23,413 nucleotides of DNA from Chloroflexota bacterium (GTDB taxonomy: Bacteria; Chloroflexota; Anaerolineae; Promineifilales; Promineifilaceae): NCBI GenBank assembly GCA_024223125.1, contig JAAEOP010000686.1, positions 1-23,413 on the forward strand. The letters run 5' to 3'. Of the stretch, positions 14,969 to 20,761 are shown in pieces; position 1 is the stretch's first letter; every line of letters starts with the position of its first letter. Made by a program: the position numbers and the translations under genes. Under the pieces are notes generated by a model. It saw only the letters and a program-made list of their open reading frames with translations. It was not told where the DNA came from and did no database searches.

Positions 14969-16234
14969 CTAAGTTTTCTCACCAGATGATTCCTCTCGGC
15001 TGTCATCCTCCACTTTAGTCAAATCAGAAATCAACGTGCGTCCCTTTCTGAAGATTGAAGAAGGAGTTGTGGATAGCGTGTCCGATTCTGGTTCAGCGAA
15101 GGGGGGCAAATCAAACATTTTGCGCCAGGTATAGCTGCCCACCAATTTGATAGAAGCCATTACCGGCGCAGCCAAAATCATCCCCAAAACCCCGGCAATT
15201 GCCCCTCCCATAAACACGGCAACCATAACAACAATAGGGTTTAAGTCCAGCGCATCTCCCACAATACGTGGCACTAAGATGTTGTTTTCTAACTGCTGCA
15301 CCAAAATCATGAAGCCCAACACCACGAATGCGTACTGCCATTGGGCCAGGTTAAAGATAGCATCCGGCTGGAAGAAGGCCACGATAACGGCCGCGACCGC
15401 GCTAATAACTGGCCCAATCACCGGAATAAATTCCAGCAGGCCAGCAATCAACCCCAACGCCAACGAATTTTGTACGCGCAAAACCGTCAGACCAATCCAC
15501 ACTACCAAGAAGATGATGAGGGCCAAGGCTACCTGACCGCGCAAATAGGCATTCCAGGTACGGCCGAATTCCCGCATCAATCGCTCGGCATCTTTACGGT
15601 AGCCGGGCACATGAGCCATTTCACCAACACGGTGACCCAGCAGCGGAATTTCGGCCGCAAAGTAAATAGAGATGACAAAGATAAAAAAGATGTTGCCCAG
15701 AAGCCGTAAAGTGGCTGTGGCTACCCGTTGGGCAATTTGCCCACTGCGACTCAACGTCGGTTCGGCCAACCCTAAAAGCTGGTCTTGAATAAGCTGCCAA
15801 TCCAATGAGCGCAGGTCAAATTCAACCGTGCCAATGTTGAAAGGGCGCAGGTTAGTGACGATATCTTGGATCACGGCCGTCGTCCCCTCAATAAGCAGTG
15901 GCACTTCATTAATAAGTGAACGGCTTTGCTCAATAGCGGCAAATCCAATGGCAACCAACGCGCCAACAACCACAATTGCCAGAGCCAGATAAACCAGCAA
16001 AATGGCATGAACCCGTTTTAAGCCGGTGCGTTCATCCAACAGCAAAATGAACGGGTTTAGCAAATAAGCTAAAATGGCCGCAATAATTAACTGCTGCAAT
16101 AATGCTTGAAATTTGTAAGCCACAATGACCAGCAGCAGCAGAGCTGCCACCGTCACAATGATCTTTGTACTACGAGACCAGAAAGGGGATTCATCTAATA
16201 GGGGTTGCGTGTTATTTTCTACTGGTTCACTCAT
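14969..16234 (-). CDS. AI-2E family transporter (PerM/TqsA-like)
   Basis: This 421-residue inner-membrane protein has roughly eight hydrophobic helices. N-terminal helices at about 25-45 and 48-70 lead into the family layout, including RVHAILLVYLALAIVVVGAL, AGLLEFIPVIGPVISAVAAV and, later, VPRIVGDALDLNPIVVMVAV. The family is named for an autoinducer-2 exporter, but members also act as Na+/H+ antiporters or are uncharacterised, so the substrate is open. A hydrophilic acidic tail covers about 375-421. GGAGAT 7 bases before ATG 16234 supports the start, and a TATAAT promoter lies 30 bases further up. It is likely the first gene of the group with the TPR and rhomboid genes, with a 111-base gap to the TPR gene. 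Confidence 0.92.
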   Translation of the reverse strand: MSEPVENNTQPLLDESPFWSRSTKIIVTVAALLLLVIVAYKFQALLQQLIIAAILAYLLNPFILLLDERTGLKRVHAILLVYLALAIVVVGALVAIGFAAIEQSRSLINEVPLLIEGTTAVIQDIVTNLRPFNIGTVEFDLRSLDWQLIQDQLLGLAEPTLSRSGQIAQRVATATLRLLGNIFFIFVISIYFAAEIPLLGHRVGEMAHVPGYRKDAERLMREFGRTWNAYLRGQVALALIIFLVVWIGLTVLRVQNSLALGLIAGLLEFIPVIGPVISAVAAVIVAFFQPDAIFNLAQWQYAFVVLGFMILVQQLENNILVPRIVGDALDLNPIVVMVAVFMGGAIAGVLGMILAAPVMASIKLVGSYTWRKMFDLPPFAEPESDTLSTTPSSIFRKGRTLISDLTKVEDDSREESSGEKT

Positions 16235-16264
16235 GGTTAATCTCCAATTGTTTAAGGCAACTGT

Positions 16265-16293
16265 ATTATAAACCCTTAACAGTCGTTCATAAA
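16265..16293 (-). promoter_or_regulatory. Candidate promoter of the AI-2E-type gene
   Basis: On the minus strand TTTATG (16293-16288), 17 bases and a perfect TATAAT (16270-16265) precede ATG 16234. The -35 hexamer lies inside the left 10-base direct repeat (16285-16294) that brackets the adjacent hairpin element. Confidence 0.55.
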
Positions 16294-16407
16294 CTATTGT
16301 CGTTAACTTAAGACCTCGCAGGTTTCCAAAATGATCTACGCCCCTCTGAGGTTTTGCGTTAAAACCTGCGAGGTCTTCGCTTAAGTTAACACTTATGGTT
16401 CATAAAC
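16285..16407. mobile_element. MITE-like hairpin element with 10-base direct repeats
   Basis: GTTCATAAAC occurs at 16285-16294 and again at 16398-16407. Between them, each 7 bases from its repeat, are inverted arms: GTTAACTTAAG plus ACCTCGCAGGTTT on the left (16302-16325), and the same sequence in reverse on the right (16362-16390) with only a 5-base insertion between the two blocks. The loop is 36 bases and contains a further partial copy (CCTCTGAGGTTTTG). Symmetric direct repeats around perfect inverted arms look like target duplication by a non-autonomous element of about 103 bp. No transposase is encoded. Confidence 0.65.
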
Positions 16408-16424
16408 AACTATCAGGCAAAATC

Positions 16425-16453
16425 TTAGCAGATAGAATGTTTTCGATTACAAT
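16425..16453 (+). promoter_or_regulatory. Candidate promoter of the SDR gene
   Basis: TTAGCA (16425-16430), 17 bases and TACAAT (16448-16453). Transcription would begin near 16460, just before a perfect hairpin in the leader. Confidence 0.5.
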
Positions 16454-16462
16454 TATGAAAAT

Positions 16463-16494
16463 GTGGATGGTAGATAGTACAAGCTACCATCCAC
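16463..16494 (+). promoter_or_regulatory. Perfect 11-bp stem-loop at the 5' end of the SDR leader
   Basis: GTGGATGGTAG (16463-16473) pairs perfectly with CTACCATCCAC (16484-16494) around a 10-base loop. It begins about 3 bases after the predicted transcription start and ends 14 bases before the AAGGAG ribosome site. No T-run follows, so it is not a terminator. It could be an mRNA-stabilising 5' hairpin or, as DNA, an operator palindrome. Confidence 0.6.
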
Positions 16495-16520
16495 GACCCA
16501 CTATTTACAAGGAGTTAAAC

Positions 16521-17546
16521 ATGCGTAAAAAAGTTATTCTCATTACCGGAGCGGCCGGTGAAATTGGGCAGGCGCTTATTAACACCTTTGCCGAAACGGA
16601 AAAATATGATTTGTTGACGTTGGATTTACACGATTTACCGTCAGAGGTACACGGCCGTTCTACCCACATACAAGGGGACATCCTCGACCATAAGCTGTTT
16701 GCACGCTTGGTGACAGAATATGAAATTGACACTGTTTTTCATCTGGCGGCTCTCCTTTCTACCCGCAGTGAATTTGCCCCCGAACTGGCCCATCAAGTCA
16801 ATGTAGATGGAACCCTGAGTCTGTTGCAATTAGCGGCCGAACAATCACAACGGCGCGGCCAGCCGGTACGTTTCATCTTTCCCAGTTCCATTGCCGTCTA
16901 TGGGCTGCCTGACCTGGAAACCAAATCCCGTGACTTTTTCGTGCGGGAATGGGATTGGAATTACCCCACCACCATGTATGGCTGCAACAAGTTGTACTGC
17001 GAGCAATTAGGTTCCTATTACAGTCAGCATTACCAGCAGTTAGCCCGCGCCCGACCGGTTATGCTGGACTTCCGCAGTGTGCGTTTTCCCGGTCTCATTA
17101 GCGCCTTCACCGTTCCCGCCGGCGGAACCAGTGATTATGGGCCGGAGATGCTGCACGCGGCCGCAAAAGGAGAACCCTATGCCTGTTTTGTACGTGAAGA
17201 CAGCGCCATCCCCTTTATGGTAATGCCCGATGCCGTCACATCCTTGTTGCAATTGTGGGAAGCGCCATCAGAGAGTTTAAGTCGTCGTGTTTACAATGTC
17301 ACCAGTTTTAGTTTATCGGCGACCGAGTTTCGAGATTGGGTATTGAAGGCATTTCCAAAGGCGGAGATTACCTTTGGACCTGATTTACAACGGCAGGGGA
17401 TTGTAGATAGTTGGCCGGCCGGACTAAATGATCATGCTGCCCAACGAGATTGGAACTGGCAGCCGGCGTATGGGGTAGAACGGGCATTTATGGACTATTT
17501 GGTTCCCAACATTACCCGGCGGTATGCTCATTCTTCAGGATCATGA
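16521..17546 (+). CDS. NAD-dependent epimerase/dehydratase, L-threonine 3-dehydrogenase-like SDR
   Basis: This 341-residue extended short-chain dehydrogenase has the NAD motif GAAGEIG (10-16), the active-site serines PSS (121-123) and the YxxxK pair Tyr153/Lys157 in MYGCNK. The blocks VRFPGLIS, PAGGTSDYGPEMLHAA and DSAIPFMVMPDAV resemble SDR-type L-threonine 3-dehydrogenases more than sugar epimerases. That enzyme oxidises threonine to 2-amino-3-ketobutyrate with NAD. The specific call is tentative since UDP-sugar epimerases share the fold. AAGGAG 6 bases before ATG 16521 fixes the start; upstream codons in frame have no support. No glycine C-acetyltransferase (kbl) is nearby. The last 19 bases overlap the end of the convergent NADH dehydrogenase gene. 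Confidence 0.85.
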   Translation: MRKKVILITGAAGEIGQALINTFAETEKYDLLTLDLHDLPSEVHGRSTHIQGDILDHKLFARLVTEYEIDTVFHLAALLSTRSEFAPELAHQVNVDGTLSLLQLAAEQSQRRGQPVRFIFPSSIAVYGLPDLETKSRDFFVREWDWNYPTTMYGCNKLYCEQLGSYYSQHYQQLARARPVMLDFRSVRFPGLISAFTVPAGGTSDYGPEMLHAAAKGEPYACFVREDSAIPFMVMPDAVTSLLQLWEAPSESLSRRVYNVTSFSLSATEFRDWVLKAFPKAEITFGPDLQRQGIVDSWPAGLNDHAAQRDWNWQPAYGVERAFMDYLVPNITRRYAHSSGS

Positions 17547-18841
17547 TCGATGGGTGTCAGACCAACGACTTGTTTGATACGAGTTTCTGGGTCGCCGGTG
17601 ATAATACGGGCGGCCCGTTCATTGCGAATGTAATTCCAAATCCAGACCAATGTGACCGTCAATTTACGGCCGAAACCAACAAGAAAAGCCATATGAAGGA
17701 CACTCCAGGCCAGGAAACCAACAAAGCCGCCAAAATATATTTTGCCTACGGCCGTGACGCCTTTGCCTCGTCCGATAATAGCCATGGAACCCTTGTCAAA
17801 ATAGCTGAATGACGGCCGTTCCGCCACCGACGTCCCTTGTAAATCCTGCTTAATAATCTCGGCCACAAATTTGCCCGACTGAATGGCGCCTTGAGCCACG
17901 CCAGGAACAGAGTTGCCCGTTTTGGCGTCAGTCGCCGCAGCCGCATCCCCAATGACAAAAACCTCTGGGTAATCAGGAATAGACAAGTCTGGCCCCACAA
18001 TTATTCGGCCGGCCCGATCCATTTCCACATCCAGCGTCTTTGCCAGGGGAACGCCTTGCACCCCCGCCGCCCAAAATACATTACCGGCAAAGATACGCTC
18101 TTCGCCAACCATAACTCCCTCAACATCTACATGGGATACGCGGGTGTGTAAGCGAATTTCCACCCCCATTTCGGTCAAGTCTTTGTGGATACGTTGGCTG
18201 ACAACATCAGGCATCGCTTTCACCAGCTGGTCGCCACCGTCTAAGAGGATGACACGGGTAGTAGTCGTATCAATGCGGCGAAAATCTTTAGGCAGTGTGC
18301 GTTTGGCAGCATCCATGATTGCTCCGGCCAATTCCACACCAGTTGGCCCGCCGCCCACAATGACAAAGGTTAACCGTGCCCGGCGAGCGGCTTCATCAGC
18401 TTCCCATTCAGCCTCTTCAAACGCCAGCAGGATGCGCCGCCGAATCTCATGCGCGTCGTCAATGGACTTAAGACCTGGCGCAAATGATTTGAACTCATCA
18501 CGGCCGAAGTAGGCAGGTTGTACACCGGTAGCAATAACCAAATAATCGTAGCCAAATTCGCCCCGCTTTCCGATAACGACTTTTCGCTCCAGGTCAATTC
18601 CTTTCACTTCAGCCAGGGCAATGGTCACATTTTTCTGCTTATGGAGAATCTGGCGAATAGGGGCAGCGACGGCCGCCGGTTCCAATTCAGCCGTGGCTAC
18701 CTGGTAAAGAAGCGGTTGGAACAGGTGATGATTGCGGCGATCTACGAGAAAGATGTCTACGGCCGCATTCTGCAACCCACGCGCTACATTGACGCCGCCA
18801 AGCCCGCCCCCAATCACTAAAACTGTCGGTTTCTTATCCAT
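17528..18841 (-). CDS. Type II NADH dehydrogenase (NDH-2) / FAD-NAD oxidoreductase
   Basis: This 437-residue two-dinucleotide-domain flavoprotein has the FAD motif GGGLGGVNVA (11-20), the NADH motif VGGGPTGVELAGAI (162-175) and the second FAD block VFVIGDAAAA. HHLFQPLLYQVATAEL is the NDH-2 hallmark, followed by a C-terminal membrane-facing segment (GGFVGFLAWSVLHMAFLVGF). NDH-2 passes electrons from NADH to quinone at the cytoplasmic membrane face without pumping protons. ATG 18841 lacks a clear ribosome site. It starts 31 bases after the antitoxin stop on the same strand, so some transcripts may read through from the toxin-antitoxin promoter. Confidence 0.94.
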   Translation of the reverse strand: MDKKPTVLVIGGGLGGVNVARGLQNAAVDIFLVDRRNHHLFQPLLYQVATAELEPAAVAAPIRQILHKQKNVTIALAEVKGIDLERKVVIGKRGEFGYDYLVIATGVQPAYFGRDEFKSFAPGLKSIDDAHEIRRRILLAFEEAEWEADEAARRARLTFVIVGGGPTGVELAGAIMDAAKRTLPKDFRRIDTTTTRVILLDGGDQLVKAMPDVVSQRIHKDLTEMGVEIRLHTRVSHVDVEGVMVGEERIFAGNVFWAAGVQGVPLAKTLDVEMDRAGRIIVGPDLSIPDYPEVFVIGDAAAATDAKTGNSVPGVAQGAIQSGKFVAEIIKQDLQGTSVAERPSFSYFDKGSMAIIGRGKGVTAVGKIYFGGFVGFLAWSVLHMAFLVGFGRKLTVTLVWIWNYIRNERAARIITGDPETRIKQVVGLTPIDHDPEE

Positions 18842-18872
18842 GTATTTGACCCATACTTGTATCGTGGGAGAG

Positions 18873-19217
18873 TTACTTTGTCACTATCTTCGATTGACGC
18901 GCAGCTACAATATTTGCCTCGACGCGGGCTGCCAAATCTGGGTCCAGTCCCGTATCAACGTTGTCTGCATCTCCCTCAGCTAAAATTGTCTCAAATTCCT
19001 CATCAGAAGCAGCGTCTAATGATTCGATCAGCATGTTAAACTGAGCGTGCTGTTTGGCGATCTCTTCCTTCGGTACAGGAATAGGACGATAAGCACGGGC
19101 AACATTTTGGGTGAGCGAATAGACAAGGTATTGGTTAAGTGAAACCCCTTCACTACCGGCCAATAATTCTAAGCGCTGGAATAATGTCTCTGGTAATCTT
19201 AATGTAAAACGACGCAT
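18873..19217 (-). CDS. Ribbon-helix-helix antitoxin, HicB-like
   Basis: This 114-residue protein has an N-terminal ribbon-helix-helix DNA-binding domain (1-36: FTLRLPETLFQRLELLAGSE then GVSLNQYLVYSLTQ). A charged, acidic C-terminal half (about 50-114) would wrap the toxin. It resembles short HicB-family antitoxins with Arc/MetJ-type folds. AGGAG 7 bases before ATG 19217 gives strong translation. It lies 15 bases downstream of the PIN toxin gene and is surely co-transcribed. Antitoxins of this type usually bind their own promoter and neutralise the toxin. Confidence 0.8.
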   Translation of the reverse strand: MRRFTLRLPETLFQRLELLAGSEGVSLNQYLVYSLTQNVARAYRPIPVPKEEIAKQHAQFNMLIESLDAASDEEFETILAEGDADNVDTGLDPDLAARVEANIVAARQSKIVTK

Positions 19218-19232
19218 AAACCACTCCTAAAT

Positions 19233-19643
19233 TTATTGGGCTAATTCGTGCAGGAACGCTTGTGGTGAAAGCACAATCAATCCTAATTCCAAACGAGCCA
19301 GCAAAAAATCACGCATATTGTAAGTAACAATCCATGCTTTAGCATTCATAGCGCAGTCGATTAAAAACTCATCGCCAGGGTCAGGTGAACTGGGTCGCCA
19401 GAGATAGTGAGGTATGATAGATATGGCAACCTCTAGTAAAGATCCCAATGCTGGTTGTACTCGCTGCCACCTTTGCGGAGAGAGTTTTCGTGAGAGAACA
19501 TCGTAATATTTATATTGTAATGCAAGCGATACACATGCTTGAAACAGACCGCTTTGCCAGGCGCGTAAGATGAGTGTGCTAACACTATTGCGCTTGGTCA
19601 GTCCTTCAAATAAGACATTGGTATCAATAACTGCACGGATCAT
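19233..19643 (-). CDS. PIN-domain toxin (COG1569-like)
   Basis: This 136-residue PIN-fold protein, a Mg-dependent RNase family, is of usual length. The first acidic site is Asp7 in VIDTN. The later block SPDPGDEFLIDCAMNAKAWI then VTYNMRDF supplies further acids. The second conserved acid, normally Glu in the EYEDVL-type motif, falls in LQYKYYDVLSRK where Lys and Tyr occur, so activity may be altered. No Shine-Dalgarno is present; instead TATAAT ends 6 bases before ATG 19643, so the toxin mRNA is probably leaderless and weakly translated relative to the antitoxin. Toxin precedes antitoxin. Confidence 0.85.
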   Translation of the reverse strand: MIRAVIDTNVLFEGLTKRNSVSTLILRAWQSGLFQACVSLALQYKYYDVLSRKLSPQRWQRVQPALGSLLEVAISIIPHYLWRPSSPDPGDEFLIDCAMNAKAWIVTYNMRDFLLARLELGLIVLSPQAFLHELAQ

Positions 19644-19649
19644 AGTGTC

Positions 19650-19679
19650 ATTATAGCATCGTATGCGACGCTAAATCAA
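19650..19679 (-). promoter_or_regulatory. Promoter of the PIN/RHH operon, leaderless
   Basis: On the minus strand TTGATT (19679-19674), 18 bases and a perfect TATAAT (19655-19650) sit 6 bases before ATG 19643. Transcription would start at or next to the A of the start codon. The 50-base space to the divergent xdhC-like gene makes it a likely antitoxin target. Confidence 0.6.
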
Positions 19680-19693
19680 ACGGGAAAGAAATC

Positions 19694-20710
19694 ATGAAAG
19701 AAATCTTATCAGACATCAACAAATGGCAAATGGAAAACCAGCCCATCGCCATAGCGACTGTGGTACAAACGTGGGGGTCAGCGCCGCGCAAAGCAGGGGC
19801 CAAGATGGCGGTGACGCCCAACGGCCGTATGGCTGGCTCTGTCTCCGGTGGTTGTGTGGAAGGGGCTGTGTTTGAAGAAGCAGTAGCCACACTAAAAAAC
19901 AATAAACCAAAACTTCTCCATTTTGGCGTGGCCGATGAGACGGCCTGGGAAGTTGGGTTGGCCTGCGGGGGCACGATTGAGGTTTTTGTGGAATCCCTCA
20001 ACGCCAATGCAACCGCCTTGATGGACAACCTCATCACCCATGACAAAGCGGGCGCTTCCATTACCATTATTCGGGGGCCGGAGGAGATGTTGGGGCAAAA
20101 ATTGACGGTAGCGCGGGACGGCCGTCAGACAGGCACACTCGGTCCCGAACTAGACAATCTGGCGCTGACAGCCGAAAAGAAATTGCAATCCTCCCAACGG
20201 ATACAGTTAACAGATGAAGTGGAAGTATTTATTGATGTGATGCGTCCGGCTCCTACACTGGTGATGGTTGGCGGGGTGCATATTGCCATCGCCCTGATCC
20301 AGTACGCCAAAGTGTTGGGTTACCACACTATCGTCGTAGACCCACGCCGCGCGTTTGGCAGTGAAGAACGTTTTCCCAATGTAGATAATTTGATTCAAGC
20401 ATGGCCTAAAAAAGCGTTTGCCGAGATTGAATTGACGCCGGAAACGGCCGTCGCCCTCCTCACCCACGACCCCAAAATTGACGACCCGGCTCTGGAGGTT
20501 GTGTTAGAAAGCGATGTCTTCTACATCGGGGCATTAGGCAGCAAAAAGACCCATGCCAAACGAATCAAACGTTTGCAAGAAAAAGGGATTAGCGAGGGGC
20601 AGATCGGCCGTATTCACGCCCCCATTGGTCTGAACATTCACGCTGCTACCCCCGAAGAAATTGCCCTCTCTGTCATTGCGGAAATTGTTAAGACGTTCCG
20701 ATCTGTCTGA
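19694..20710 (+). CDS. XdhC/CoxI family molybdenum-hydroxylase maturation protein
   Basis: This 338-residue protein has the N-terminal XdhC_CoxI domain: TWGSAPRKAGAKMAV (26-40), GSVSGGCVEGAV (48-59, Cys54) and WEVGLACGGTIEVFVE (85-100, Cys91). A Rossmann-like C-terminal domain follows (about 188-338: LVMVGGVHIAIALIQYAKVL, FYIGALGSKKTHAKRI). XdhC binds and sulfurates molybdenum cofactor and inserts it into xanthine dehydrogenase or CO dehydrogenase-like enzymes. No such enzyme gene is in the window, so the client lies elsewhere. The Rossmann GGVH replaces the more usual GGGH or GAGH. ATG 19694 follows GGGAAAG, a weak ribosome site. Divergent from the PIN toxin. Confidence 0.93.
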   Translation: MKEILSDINKWQMENQPIAIATVVQTWGSAPRKAGAKMAVTPNGRMAGSVSGGCVEGAVFEEAVATLKNNKPKLLHFGVADETAWEVGLACGGTIEVFVESLNANATALMDNLITHDKAGASITIIRGPEEMLGQKLTVARDGRQTGTLGPELDNLALTAEKKLQSSQRIQLTDEVEVFIDVMRPAPTLVMVGGVHIAIALIQYAKVLGYHTIVVDPRRAFGSEERFPNVDNLIQAWPKKAFAEIELTPETAVALLTHDPKIDDPALEVVLESDVFYIGALGSKKTHAKRIKRLQEKGISEGQIGRIHAPIGLNIHAATPEEIALSVIAEIVKTFRSV

Positions 20711-20748
20711 TAAACCAGCCCGTCCATCTGATTGCCGGTATCTTCCGC

Positions 20749-20754
20749 TATACT
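20749..20754 (+). promoter_or_regulatory. Candidate -10 of the SARP-type gene, leaderless
   Basis: TATACT ends 7 bases before ATG 20762, and no Shine-Dalgarno lies between. No convincing -35 was found at 17 bases. Fits a leaderless start. Confidence 0.4.
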
Positions 20755-20761
20755 ACACCCT

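Noticed and set aside
15147..15709. Long plus-strand frames of 129 and 122 codons opposite the AI-2E gene
   Set aside because: The minus-strand frame encodes a full conserved transporter; the antisense frames have no ribosome site and a Thr/Ile/Asn-rich composition typical of shadows of membrane proteins.
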